NCBI GenBank assembly: GCA_900547755.1
Contig: URIC01000038.1
Span: forward strand, 1-26,232
Reading direction: 5' to 3'
DNA from: an uncultured Bacteroidales bacterium
GTDB taxonomy: Bacteria > Bacteroidota > Bacteroidia > Bacteroidales > Muribaculaceae
Length of the DNA stretch: 26,232 nt
Shown piece by piece: positions 8,217 through 15,781 of the stretch. Every line of letters starts with the position of its first letter. The first letter of the stretch is position 1. The notes beneath the pieces are model-generated. The model had not been told where the DNA came from. It did no database searches and saw only the letters and a list, made by a program, of their open reading frames with translations. The translations under genes were made by a program, and so were the position numbers.

Positions 8217-9809
8217 TTATTTCTTGCGGAAGACGACAGGCAATGTTAACATAGTGGATACAGGCTTGCCATCATTATAGCCTGGCTGCCATTTGCCGGA
8301 AGTCAGGGAAATGGCCCTGATGGCTTCTGCATCCGCAGCCTCACCACCGCTTTTCACCACTTTAAAATCACTTACATCACCCTCTTTGCTTACGGTAAAC
8401 TGCACAACCGACCTGCAATCTCCGGCAAGCCCCTCAGGATACTTGACATTCTGCATAAGGAACTCCATAAGAGCTTTAGTTCCGCCGTTAAATTCCGGAA
8501 TCTTTTCCACCATTTTATAAACTCTATCCGTTGGCTCGTTGTCGGTGAAAATTAAAATCTTGCCCTTGGGATAATCAGGGTCATTCTTAACGACAGTTAT
8601 GCTTTTAATACTGTTAGGGTCAAGGCCCTCTACCGCTTTGGCGTCTGACCGCACACCGTCTATGAAATAGGTCTCCTTTCCTGAAGAATCTTTATCTCCA
8701 GCTATCGCCTTAATCGCCTTCACATCCTCGGCGATAACCGGCTCCACGGTATCCTCGGAAGTGTCAGTCCCACCCGGGTGGGTTTTAGCCTGTACTGCTC
8801 CGGCCGCCCCCTCATAAACGGCATCGTCATTTGCAGGGATTTGCCTGTCATAAAGATTATCAGTAAATTTGCCGCTGATTTGAGACTTCAGCGACGAAGC
8901 GCTCACATCGGCAATAATACCGGCTACTGCCGGAAGGCTAAGAGCAGAGACTGCCGCCACAGCTGCGCAAGGCAGCACAAGCGCCGCAAGAAGGCGCACC
9001 GAACTGGATTTTCTTTTTGTCATCATAGTTATACGTTTTTTAAGTTGACTGTGATTCAGACTGTCGGCGAAGGTCGGGAAACTTGAGCCGACAGTCTTTT
9101 TTATTAGCATAAGTTGATAATCGTGAGTCAATCGGGGCTCTATCGCGCTGTCCACTTCATACTCGTGGGTACATTTGAGTTCGCGCATCAGCAGATATGC
9201 CGCAGGATTGAACCAAAGGAAGAGCGCATTGAACTGCGCTACCAGCAAATCCATCCAATGGAACAGCTGCAGATGCCTCAATTCATGGTTAAGGACCAAA
9301 TCCAGGTTGGAATCGCAATCCGAAGGACGGACCACTACGTAACGGCCCCAGCTGAATGGCCCGGCAGCCGCAGGACTCACCACCAGTGTATATAGTCCAT
9401 TCTGTCGTTTCTCTCCGCCGCCTACAGTACGTGCCAACCTGACTACGGATAACGAAAGCAGAATGATAAAGAAAACAAATCCAAGTATATAAATCACCGG
9501 CAGATAAGTCCAAAAATGCGAAGCTGAAAGGGTCTCCGAGACCGCATCACCCTCTTGAACGGCTATGGGTATACCGATTTCCACCAAGTGACCATTGTCC
9601 ATAACCGGCTCAGTGCCGGATAAAAAACCGGCGAGGAATCCGGTGTCCGGCACTGCCAACGGCAACAGCCAGGACGCGACAATGATACAGAGTAAGGCCA
9701 CTCGGTTGAAACTATGGAATGTGGATGATGACAGCGACATCTTGTAACAAGCATACAAAACCGCCATTATCACACTTACCTGTAACAGATAGCTGATAAA
9801 TACACCCAT
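8217..9809 (-). CDS. BlaR1-type M56 membrane peptidase with TonB C-terminal domain
   Basis: The 530-residue protein has N-terminal membrane helices (about 5-24, 34-52, 105-128) and a zinc-peptidase motif HELRH at residues 175-179, as in BlaR1/MecR1 (M56). A further helix follows at about 277-300. After a low-complexity linker comes GKETYFIDGVRSDAKAVEGL and then SIKSITVVKN, resembling the plug region of TonB-dependent receptors. The last 80 residues (VKYPEGLAGDCRSVVQFTVS onward) are a TonB C-terminal domain. The family probably cleaves or signals inactivation of the partner repressor. The ATG at 9809 is one base past the repressor's TGA and has GGAGG upstream, implying translational coupling; an in-frame upstream start at 9842 is less likely. 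There is no beta-lactamase gene nearby, so the signal and target genes are unknown. Confidence 0.88.
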   Translation of the reverse strand: MGVFISYLLQVSVIMAVLYACYKMSLSSSTFHSFNRVALLCIIVASWLLPLAVPDTGFLAGFLSGTEPVMDNGHLVEIGIPIAVQEGDAVSETLSASHFWTYLPVIYILGFVFFIILLSLSVVRLARTVGGGEKRQNGLYTLVVSPAAAGPFSWGRYVVVRPSDCDSNLDLVLNHELRHLQLFHWMDLLVAQFNALFLWFNPAAYLLMRELKCTHEYEVDSAIEPRLTHDYQLMLIKKTVGSSFPTFADSLNHSQLKKRITMMTKRKSSSVRLLAALVLPCAAVAAVSALSLPAVAGIIADVSASSLKSQISGKFTDNLYDRQIPANDDAVYEGAAGAVQAKTHPGGTDTSEDTVEPVIAEDVKAIKAIAGDKDSSGKETYFIDGVRSDAKAVEGLDPNSIKSITVVKNDPDYPKGKILIFTDNEPTDRVYKMVEKIPEFNGGTKALMEFLMQNVKYPEGLAGDCRSVVQFTVSKEGDVSDFKVVKSGGEAADAEAIRAISLTSGKWQPGYNDGKPVSTMLTLPVVFRKK

Positions 9810-9810
9810 G

Positions 9811-10212
9811 TCAGTCCTCCTTTCTATTTTCGGCGGCTTCAATCCGTGCTATCAAATCGCGTAGTTCCTTGGTGGAAATCTTCTCCTCCTTTACCAACGA
9901 CGAGACCACATTCAGATATGAACGGCCAAAGAAGCGGTCAATAAACCCTCTCAATGAGCGGTTCCGATACTCCTCTACAGGAACCGCCGGAGCATACCTG
10001 AACGAATTGCCGAACTGCTCATGCGATAGCCACCCTTTCGCCTCCAAAGAGCGTACGAATGTACTGACCGTGTTGAAATGCGGCTTGGGTTCAGGCATCA
10101 TCTCCACCACCTCGCGGACAAACAAGGGACCTCGCTGCCAGAAACAAGACATTATCTCTTCCTCCTTAGGAGAAAGTTTTCTGTATTCTTCCTTATCTAC
10201 TTTAGTTTTCAT
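9811..10212 (-). CDS. BlaI/MecI-family transcriptional repressor
   Basis: A 133-residue winged-helix protein. The N-terminal LSPKEEEIMSCFWQRGPLFV and the recognition segment PHFNTVSTFVRSLEAKGWL are characteristic of BlaI/MecI; the C-terminal half (RSYLNVVSSLVKEEKISTKE) matches the dimerisation region that contains the cleavage site in characterised members. It is expected to repress its own operon and perhaps other genes until its M56 partner, encoded directly downstream, is activated. Two dyads over its promoter at 10252-10288 are likely binding sites. It is divergent from glyA. The regulated function cannot be told from the context; many Bacteroidota BlaI/BlaR pairs are unrelated to beta-lactam resistance. 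Confidence 0.92.
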   Translation of the reverse strand: MKTKVDKEEYRKLSPKEEEIMSCFWQRGPLFVREVVEMMPEPKPHFNTVSTFVRSLEAKGWLSHEQFGNSFRYAPAVPVEEYRNRSLRGFIDRFFGRSYLNVVSSLVKEEKISTKELRDLIARIEAAENRKED

Positions 10213-10243
10213 ATCTTTACTTAACCTCTATCAAGGCACATCG

Positions 10244-10274
10244 CAAAGTTAGAACTATTTTTTTAGTTCAACAA
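10244..10274 (-). promoter_or_regulatory. Promoter of the BlaI-BlaR1 operon
   Basis: Read on the minus strand, TAACTTTG (10251-10244) forms the -7 element, with TTG at 10274-10272 and a 20-bp spacer. The repressor ATG is at 10212, leaving a leader of about 27 nt. The operator-like dyad at 10252-10269 fills the spacer. Confidence 0.7.
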
Positions 10275-10288
10275 CTAAAATTTTAGTT
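10252..10288. promoter_or_regulatory. Two tandem BlaI-type operator dyads
   Basis: GAACTA-N6-TAGTTC at 10252-10269 and the perfect 16-bp palindrome AACTAAAATTTTAGTT at 10273-10288 share ACTA/TAGT half-sites. Their centres are 20 bp apart, about two helical turns, so two dimers could bind the same face. One lies between the -33 and -7 elements, the other over and above -33. Both arrangements fit autorepression by the adjacent repressor. Confidence 0.68.
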
Positions 10289-10551
10289 TTAACACAAGTT
10301 AACAATATCGGAGTCTTAAAAAGACTACTCAATCAAACAGATATCGACAAAGATATGCTGACGTCCGAGAGGCATAAACAGAACAGGTATAGGCGGAAAA
10401 GACGAAAAAACAGCGGCAGGTTGCAGGTGTGAAATATTTTGGTTAAATTTGCAGCGTAAAGGGATTACTGCGGCCTTGTCCCGCCATTGCCCTTATACCG
10501 GAAATCACACATACCGAAAACAATCAGTAACCATATAAAACACTATTTGCA
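10289..10551. other. Leader region between the BlaI operators and glyA
   Basis: No supported gene was found. It contains the glyA promoter and a leader of about 95 nt. A 25-codon basic ORF at 10355-10432 overlaps the -33 element and has no support. A second TATTTGC just before the ATG is a weak alternative -7 sequence. No riboswitch structure was recognised. Confidence 0.45.
10421..10451 (+). promoter_or_regulatory. Probable glyA promoter
   Basis: TTG at 10421-10423, a 20-bp spacer and TAAATTTG at 10444-10451 fit the Bacteroidota promoter pattern. The resulting leader to the ATG at 10552 is about 95 nt. Confidence 0.6.
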
Positions 10552-11832
10552 ATGCAAAGAGACAATCAAGTTTTTGACATTATTGACCGCGAGCACCTGC
10601 GTCAGCGTCGCGGCATCGAGTTAATCGCAAGCGAGAACTTCGTAAGCGACGAGGTAATGCGAGCCATGGGTTCCTGCCTCACTAACAAATATGCCGAGGG
10701 TTATCCCGCCAAGCGTTACTATGGCGGTTGCCAGGTGGTTGATGAGGCCGAAAACCTTGCTATAGAACGCGCCAAGAAGCTGTTTGACGCAGAATGGGCA
10801 AACGTGCAGCCCCACAGCGGCGCACAGGCCAACATGGCTGTATTCATGGCTTGCCTTAAACCCGGTGACACATTCATGGGTATGGACCTCAGCCACGGCG
10901 GTCACCTCAGCCACGGAAGCCCCGTAAACTTCTCCGGCCTCGTGTTCAATCCCATTTCCTACACAGTAGACGCCGAGACAGGTCGCGTCAACTACGAGGA
11001 GCTGGAAGCTAAGGCCCGCGAACACAAGCCCAAACTGATTATCGCCGGCGCAAGCGCATATTCCCGTGAGTGGGATTACGCACGTATACGCAAAGTAGCC
11101 GATGAAATCGGCGCCATCTTCATGGTCGATATGGCTCACCCCGCAGGTCTGATTGCAGCCGGTCTGCTTGAAAACCCTGTCAAGCACGCCCACATCGTGA
11201 CCACCACCACACACAAGACACTGCGTGGTCCCCGTGGCGGTATGATTCTTATGGGCAAAGACTTCGACAATCCCTGGGGCAAAAAGACACCCAAGGGCGA
11301 AATCAAGAAAATGAGCGCCCTGCTGGACAGCGCCGTATTCCCCGGTGTACAGGGTGGTCCGCTTGAGCATGTCATCGCTGCCAAGGCTGTCGCTTTCGGC
11401 GAATGTCTCCAGCCCGAATGGAAAGAGTATGCAATCCAGGTCAAGAAAAACGCCGACACTTTGGCTAATGCACTGATAGAGAGAGGCTACAAGATTATCT
11501 CCGACGGTACAGACAACCACTGCATGCTGGTAGACCTGCGCACCAAGTTCCCCGAAATGAGCGGTAAAAAGGCTGAGCGTGTACTCGTGGAAGCCGACAT
11601 CACAGCCAACAAGAATATGGTGCCCTACGACACACGCAGCCCCTTCCTTACTTCCGGTCTGCGCTTCGGCACCGCCGCAATCACTACCCGTGGCGCCAAG
11701 GAAGACCTCATGGTCAAGATAGCCGACCTCATTGACCGTGTCCTTTCCAACGCCGACGATGAGGGCGTAATTGCCGAGGTACGTCGCGAGGTTAACGACA
11801 TGATGAACAAATACCCCATGTTCGCCTGGTAA
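10552..11832 (+). CDS. glyA: Serine hydroxymethyltransferase
   Basis: GlyA interconverts serine and glycine with tetrahydrofolate as one-carbon acceptor, in the cytoplasm with pyridoxal phosphate. The 426-residue length is normal. RQRRGIELIASENFVSDEVM, KYAEGYPAKRYYGGC and NVQPHSGAQANMAVF are signature segments, and VTTTTHKTLRGPRGG carries the PLP-binding Lys222. The gene appears to be monocistronic: it has its own promoter and ends in a strong hairpin shared with mtgA. Codon use is strongly biased to C-ending codons, as expected for a highly expressed gene. Confidence 0.97.
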   Translation: MQRDNQVFDIIDREHLRQRRGIELIASENFVSDEVMRAMGSCLTNKYAEGYPAKRYYGGCQVVDEAENLAIERAKKLFDAEWANVQPHSGAQANMAVFMACLKPGDTFMGMDLSHGGHLSHGSPVNFSGLVFNPISYTVDAETGRVNYEELEAKAREHKPKLIIAGASAYSREWDYARIRKVADEIGAIFMVDMAHPAGLIAAGLLENPVKHAHIVTTTTHKTLRGPRGGMILMGKDFDNPWGKKTPKGEIKKMSALLDSAVFPGVQGGPLEHVIAAKAVAFGECLQPEWKEYAIQVKKNADTLANALIERGYKIISDGTDNHCMLVDLRTKFPEMSGKKAERVLVEADITANKNMVPYDTRSPFLTSGLRFGTAAITTRGAKEDLMVKIADLIDRVLSNADDEGVIAEVRREVNDMMNKYPMFAW

Positions 11833-11852
11833 ATGACCTCAAAAGATATGTA

Positions 11853-11889
11853 AAGAAAGTCCCTGCAGGAAAACCTGAGGGACTTTCTT
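11853..11889. terminator. Bidirectional terminator between glyA and mtgA
   Basis: AAGAAAGTCCCT at 11853-11864 pairs with AGGGACTTTCTT at 11878-11889, with an inner AGG/CCT stem and an AAAA loop. The right arm touches the mtgA stop codon. The U-rich end of the arm in both directions fits use by both convergent genes. Confidence 0.82.
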
Positions 11890-12554
11890 CACATATATCT
11901 CATTATTACGCGTTGTCGTTTAAGCATATAAGCGGTAGGATGCGCCGGGTCTCGCTTCAGCGGATTGGGAAGAGAAATGGCTATAAGCGCTGCCTGTCCT
12001 TTGGACAATTCCGCCGCTGAACGTCCGAAATAGTGCCGGGCTGCAGCCTCGATACCATAGATGCCCGGACCCATCTCGATGCTATTCAGATACACCTCCA
12101 TAATCCGCTCCTTGGACCACATAAGCTCGATAAGGACGGTAAAATATGCTTCCAATCCCTTACGCACCCAGGAGTGAGCCGGCCATAGAAACACATTCTT
12201 GGCTGTCTGCTGGGAGATAGTGGAAGCTCCGCGACTGCGGCCACCGGCCTTTCGCTCCTCTATGGCATGTCCTATCTCCTCGAAGTCAAAACCGTGGTGC
12301 TGATAGAAGCGGCCATCTTCCGCAGCTATGACAGCCCGTGGCACCCACTCGGAAATTTCGTCATAACTCACCCATTCGTGCTGCCTGTTCTTCTCGGCCT
12401 GCCGCTGAGCCTCTGTACCCTTAGGCCGGAGAGCGCGAATGGTCATAAGCGGTGTCCACTCTACAGGCACAAAACGGTACACAGCCACCGCCAGTATGGA
12501 GCTGCCGAAAAACACAATCAGCAAAATCAAAACTGTCTTCCAGAATATTCTCAT
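11889..12554 (-). CDS. mtgA: Monofunctional peptidoglycan transglycosylase
   Basis: MtgA (221 residues) polymerises lipid II into glycan strands at the outer face of the inner membrane. An N-terminal membrane anchor (about 7-27) is followed by the GT51 domain: AVIAAEDGRFYQHHGFD with the probable catalytic Glu79, GASTISQQTAKNVFLWP, and YLNSIEMGPGIYGIEAAARH. The ATG at 12554 is chosen because it gives the usual short tail before the anchor and because the promoter -7 element (12567-12560) lies directly before it; an in-frame TTG at 12581 would start upstream of that element. Transcription would then start at or beside the start codon, so the message may be leaderless. It converges on glyA. Confidence 0.94.
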   Translation of the reverse strand: MRIFWKTVLILLIVFFGSSILAVAVYRFVPVEWTPLMTIRALRPKGTEAQRQAEKNRQHEWVSYDEISEWVPRAVIAAEDGRFYQHHGFDFEEIGHAIEERKAGGRSRGASTISQQTAKNVFLWPAHSWVRKGLEAYFTVLIELMWSKERIMEVYLNSIEMGPGIYGIEAAARHYFGRSAAELSKGQAALIAISLPNPLKRDPAHPTAYMLKRQRVIMRYM

Positions 12555-12559
12555 GACCG

Positions 12560-12590
12560 CAAAGTTACCTTTAAATGTCAAAACCGCAAA
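12560..12590 (-). promoter_or_regulatory. mtgA promoter
   Basis: On the minus strand TTTG (12590-12587), a 19-bp spacer and TAACTTTG (12567-12560) match the Bacteroidota consensus. Only five bases separate the -7 element from the ATG. Confidence 0.72.
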
Positions 12591-12683
12591 ATTTCAATCC
12601 CCTCATCTCTTGAAAAAATATGTATGAACAGAGCTTACATTCAATTTAATGCCGATTTTTTACGTCATACGGTTTTTTTGCTG

Positions 12684-12691
12684 TATATTTG
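12684..12691 (+). promoter_or_regulatory. Probable -7 element of bioD
   Basis: TATATTTG fits TAnnTTTG and would place the transcript start near 12697, at the left edge of the inverted repeat at 12698-12725. The matching upstream TTTG is not clear, so this promoter may be weak or need an activator. Confidence 0.5.
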
Positions 12692-12697
12692 CATCTG

Positions 12698-12725
12698 TCA
12701 GGCAAATGGCGGCTCATTTGCCTGA
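12698..12725. promoter_or_regulatory. Perfect inverted repeat at the predicted start of the bioD transcript
   Basis: TCAGGCAAATG and CATTTGCCTGA form an 11-bp perfect inverted repeat around a 6-nt centre. It begins about 6 bp past the -7 element and ends 20 bp before the bioD ATG. It could be an operator (a biotin regulator would be the obvious candidate) or a 5' mRNA hairpin. It does not match the classical BirA operator that I remember. Confidence 0.6.
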
Positions 12726-12745
12726 GTGATAAAAACAGACGAATA

Positions 12746-13402
12746 ATGAAAAATCTTCCTGACATATTGTTCGTGACCGGTATAGGCACGGATGTAGGCA
12801 AGAGCTATGCCACCGGCTGGCTGGCCAGAGAGCTGACCAGGACCGGCCGCAAAGTGATAACCCAGAAATTCATACAGACAGGCAACCACGATTACAGTGA
12901 GGATATAGATGTACACCGCAAGGTGATGGGAATCCCCATGCAGCCGCGTGACATAGACCACACCACAGCGCCGCTGATACTCTCCTACCCGGCTTCCCCT
13001 CACTTGGCGGCTGAAATAGACAAGGTAACAGTAGATTTCGACATCGCCGCACAAGCTACCCTTATACTTAGAGACGAATATGACACCGTGCTTATCGAGG
13101 GAGCCGGCGGCGTGCTTGTTCCCCTGCACGACGATTACTTGACCGCCGATTACATGGCCGACCATAAACTCCCCGCCGTGGTGGTGACTAACGGTCAGCT
13201 CGGTTCCATAAACCACACACTGCTTACTTTGGAAGCGCTTAAATCCCGAGACGTAAAAATAGCCGCATTGCTTTACAACCCCTATTTTGACAAGGACAGG
13301 ATAATATGCGCCGACACTCGCGAATACCTCCGCCATTACCTGCACAAGCACTTCCCCGAATCGCTGTATCTGGAGATGCCGGCAGACGTATTCGGAAATT
13401 AA
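12746..13402 (+). CDS. bioD: Dethiobiotin synthetase
   Basis: BioD (218 residues) makes the ureido ring of dethiobiotin from 7,8-diaminopelargonate, CO2 and ATP, the penultimate biotin step. The P-loop reads VTGIGTDVGKSYATG, with Lys19 in the nucleotide site. EGAGGVLVPLHDDY and VVTNGQLGSINHTLLTLEAL are typical of the family. The frame is open upstream to 12689, inside the promoter, so the ATG at 12746 is preferred. It is separated from the other bio genes, which are on the opposite strand from 14405 to 18184, so biotin synthesis here is split over two units. An inverted repeat covers its probable transcript start. Confidence 0.95.
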   Translation: MKNLPDILFVTGIGTDVGKSYATGWLARELTRTGRKVITQKFIQTGNHDYSEDIDVHRKVMGIPMQPRDIDHTTAPLILSYPASPHLAAEIDKVTVDFDIAAQATLILRDEYDTVLIEGAGGVLVPLHDDYLTADYMADHKLPAVVVTNGQLGSINHTLLTLEALKSRDVKIAALLYNPYFDKDRIICADTREYLRHYLHKHFPESLYLEMPADVFGN

Positions 13403-13437
13403 ACGGCATCGGTGCCCGCTGTATGCGAATATTTTGT

Positions 13438-13445
13438 TAACTTTG
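13438..13445 (+). promoter_or_regulatory. Probable -7 element of the exonuclease gene
   Basis: TAACTTTG ends nine bases before the ATG at 13455, so the transcript would have almost no leader. The upstream TTTG is not convincing. Confidence 0.5.
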
Positions 13446-13454
13446 TCATAAAAT

Positions 13455-14096
13455 ATGACATTACCGATTTTAAAAAATAAAACAATCTCAATCACAAAAG
13501 AGGAGCTCGGTTCCTTACCCACAGCGCATTACACCCAAGGGGCAATTGTCATAGACTCCTCAGAGGGACTGGAGGAAGCCGTCGAATACCTGAACAGAGC
13601 CAGGATTATAGGCTTTGACACCGAGACTCGCCCTTCCTTCCGTAAAGGGCAGAGCCACTCCGTGTCTCTCCTGCAACTGGCCTCTCCGGAACGATGCTAT
13701 CTGTTCCGGCTCAAGACATTGGGTATGCCTACATCGCTGAAAGAGCTTCTCGAGAATCCGGATAAAGTAAAAGTGGGTGTATCTATTAGAGACGACTTCC
13801 ACTCGCTCTCTAAGATATGCGACCTGAATCCCGCCGGTTTCGTAGACCTGCAGCAATACGTAAAGCTGTTCGGAATAGCGGACAATTCTCTCTCCCGCAT
13901 ATATGCCGTTCTCTTCGGCGAGCGTATTTCCAAAGGGCAGCGCCTCACCAACTGGGAAGCCGAGCATCTCACTCCCGCGCAGATAAACTACGCCGCTTTC
14001 GACGCTATAAGCTGCATACGCATATACGATTACCTGAAGGCCGGCAAATTCAATCCCTCCGATTCCAAATACATAAAAGAAACAGAAGCCGTATGA
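13455..14096 (+). CDS. DEDDy-type 3'-5' exonuclease (RNase D-like)
   Basis: A 213-residue single-domain 3'-5' exonuclease. Exo I is IIGFDTETRPSF (Asp55, Glu57), Exo II lies in GVSIRDDFHSL (Asp113/114) and Exo III is NYAAFDAISC, the Y-x3-D form (Tyr179, Asp183), which defines the DEDDy subgroup of RNase D and the WRN exonuclease. There is no HRDC domain, so it is shorter than RNase D proper. It probably trims RNA or DNA 3' ends with two metal ions; the substrate is unknown. Its TGA overlaps the ATG of the next small gene (ATGA at 14093-14096), so the two are probably translated together. Confidence 0.87.
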   Translation: MTLPILKNKTISITKEELGSLPTAHYTQGAIVIDSSEGLEEAVEYLNRARIIGFDTETRPSFRKGQSHSVSLLQLASPERCYLFRLKTLGMPTSLKELLENPDKVKVGVSIRDDFHSLSKICDLNPAGFVDLQQYVKLFGIADNSLSRIYAVLFGERISKGQRLTNWEAEHLTPAQINYAAFDAISCIRIYDYLKAGKFNPSDSKYIKETEAV

Positions 14097-14395
14097 CCAC
14101 GACTCCACCCCGAAAGAGCAAGACTCCGTTGCTGATAGTCGGCGCCCTGTTCATCTATATGTGCGTCATGGCACTCAGCAACCTTGAGACTCTTACCGTC
14201 AAACATGACTATATCTCCTTCTTCGGCACCATAGCCATTGAGATTGTCATTCTTACATTGCTCTATTTCTTCCTCGGCAAGCGCGAAAAGCTGAAGCGGG
14301 AGCGCAAAGAGGATTTGGCTCGCGCCGCCGAAGAGCGCAAAGCGCTTGAAGCCAAAAAGCAGGCGGATAATCAGACCCCGGAGAAAGAGGTATGA
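14093..14395 (+). CDS. Small membrane protein with coiled-coil tail, unknown function
   Basis: A 100-residue protein starting at the ATG that overlaps the exonuclease stop. Two hydrophobic helices are visible (about residues 12-28, LLIVGALFIYMCVMALS, and 42-63, ISFFGTIAIEIVILTLLYFF), followed by a highly charged, probably helical tail (KREKLKRERKEDLARAAEER). This architecture is common among small Bacteroidota proteins of unknown function. Translational coupling suggests coproduction with the exonuclease, but no functional link is evident. It converges on the bioG-bioC gene with only 9 nt between the stop codons; a 5-bp TGACA/TGTCA hairpin spans the junction. Confidence 0.75.
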   Translation: MTTTPPRKSKTPLLIVGALFIYMCVMALSNLETLTVKHDYISFFGTIAIEIVILTLLYFFLGKREKLKRERKEDLARAAEERKALEAKKQADNQTPEKEV

Positions 14396-14404
14396 CACTC
14401 TTTG

Positions 14405-15781
14405 TCACTTGCGTGCCAGAATGTAGACAGGGCGGAAAGTAAGCGTATAACGGCCTCGGCTATTCATCGGGAAAGTGTCCGCAAACCGCCGCAGTTCCCC
14501 TATCCCGGCATGCCGGCCTCCGGACACGGTGACTCCGGTAAGCTGCAGATGCCGCAACGCCTCCAACGGAGTGGTGAAGTCTATAGCCACTACATCCTCT
14601 TCTACACTTACTCCGCTGAACAGAGGAGTCAGTATCTCTTGCAATTTATCCGCAGGCAGGTATTGCAGATGGTCCTCGCGCAAACGCTGAAGCTCACATA
14701 AATTTCCCGGAGCGAAAGTAGACATGGCTATCAGTCCGCCGGACCGCAGTGCCCTCCGGCAATTAGCGAAAAACAAAGGCAAATTGCGGAACCATTGTAT
14801 AGCCGAACCGGATACTATGGCCGACACCGACTCAGGCTCCAACTTCCGGATGTTTTTCTCGGCATCCCCGCAGATATATTTCTCTCGTTCCGCCACTCCG
14901 TACTTCGGCATATCATATAGGTCCATGAAAACAGCATTCGCAGGCGAGACATACTTCCTCCACTCGCGTGTAAACATTCCTGTACCGGGCCCTATCTCGA
15001 CTATGGTATCTGTATCCGACGGCTCTCCGCCACCGAATGTCTTAGCGGCGAGGGTCTCGGCGATAAGACGCTGGGCATGAGCATGGGAGTCGTATGTGGA
15101 CAGGCTACGCGCAAACCGCTTTCCTACCCTTTGCACATCAATTATCACACGACTTACTATTTCCTGCAAATCCACAAAATGCGCGCCGGCAAGTTTATGA
15201 ACAGAGACGCGGCCTTCCCAGGCATAATATTGATTTACCGCAGGGAAAATATGGTCCTCGCCACTGACATAAGCCGAATCCCAACAAAGATGCCGGCCAC
15301 CGGGATGCGATGCCACAAACTCAAGTTCGGCACGAAGTGTATCCACATCCGTAAGATGTGAGAACAGAGCCTCTTTTTCCTTATAGGCCGCCACGCCGCC
15401 ACACATCCGGACACGGAATTTATGCAGATTCCTTTCACTCACACCGGAGGCGGTATTCCTGAAAATCTCCGTCGGGATTCCCCTTTTGTCATCGCAAGGC
15501 CAGGGAGTGCCGTTCACCGCATACGCACGGGTAGGCTCCAGCCTGCCCGCCAATACTCTTTCTGCGGCCCAGACGCCCAAAGACCAGGCGAACACATAGA
15601 CCGTAGAATATCGCTGAATATCTTCAAGGGAAGGGAGTTCCGCATCGAATCCGCTGACCAAAGCCACATCCCAACCGGACATATATATATGCTCATAGCA
15701 ACGTCTGTCACTTCCCCACCCCGCAAACAGCAATATAAGGCTGTCGGCCATGTCCGTATGTTTCAGGAACTCAACTCTCAT
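14405..15781 (-). CDS. BioG-BioC fusion: pimeloyl-ACP methyl esterase and malonyl-ACP methyltransferase
   Basis: Residues 1 to about 215 form a BioG (DUF452) alpha/beta hydrolase: LLFAGWGSDRR, the nucleophile elbow FAWSLGVW with Ser67, and likely Asp176 (SGEDHIFPAVNQ) and His201 (AGAHFVDL) complete a triad. Residues from about 218 to 458 form BioC: RFARSLSTYDSHAHAQ at its start and the SAM site VEIGPGTGMF at 261-270. BioC methylates malonyl-ACP so that fatty acid synthesis can build a pimeloyl chain, and BioG removes the methyl group at the end, so the two domains open and close the same protection cycle. The ATG at 15781 overlaps the bioF stop (ATGA), supporting this start over Met11. It is last in the minus-strand operon. 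Confidence 0.93.
   Translation of the reverse strand: MRVEFLKHTDMADSLILLFAGWGSDRRCYEHIYMSGWDVALVSGFDAELPSLEDIQRYSTVYVFAWSLGVWAAERVLAGRLEPTRAYAVNGTPWPCDDKRGIPTEIFRNTASGVSERNLHKFRVRMCGGVAAYKEKEALFSHLTDVDTLRAELEFVASHPGGRHLCWDSAYVSGEDHIFPAVNQYYAWEGRVSVHKLAGAHFVDLQEIVSRVIIDVQRVGKRFARSLSTYDSHAHAQRLIAETLAAKTFGGGEPSDTDTIVEIGPGTGMFTREWRKYVSPANAVFMDLYDMPKYGVAEREKYICGDAEKNIRKLEPESVSAIVSGSAIQWFRNLPLFFANCRRALRSGGLIAMSTFAPGNLCELQRLREDHLQYLPADKLQEILTPLFSGVSVEEDVVAIDFTTPLEALRHLQLTGVTVSGGRHAGIGELRRFADTFPMNSRGRYTLTFRPVYILARK

Noticed and set aside
8217..10212. Beta-lactam resistance locus
   Set aside because: The BlaI/BlaR1-like pair is present but there is no beta-lactamase or PBP2a gene, and such pairs are common in Bacteroidota with other roles.
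10355..10432. 25-codon basic ORF upstream of glyA
   Set aside because: It overlaps the glyA -33 element, is low-complexity basic, and has no coding support.
10252..10551. Riboswitch upstream of glyA
   Set aside because: The leader has no recognisable glycine, SAM or folate-type conserved core; the palindromes are better explained as BlaI operators.
12698..13522. 274-codon minus-strand ORF opposite bioD
   Set aside because: Shadow of bioD; no motif, and it spans two promoter regions.
14393..14407. TGACA/TGTCA hairpin between convergent stop codons as a terminator
   Set aside because: Only 5 bp with no T-tract; too weak to call a terminator.
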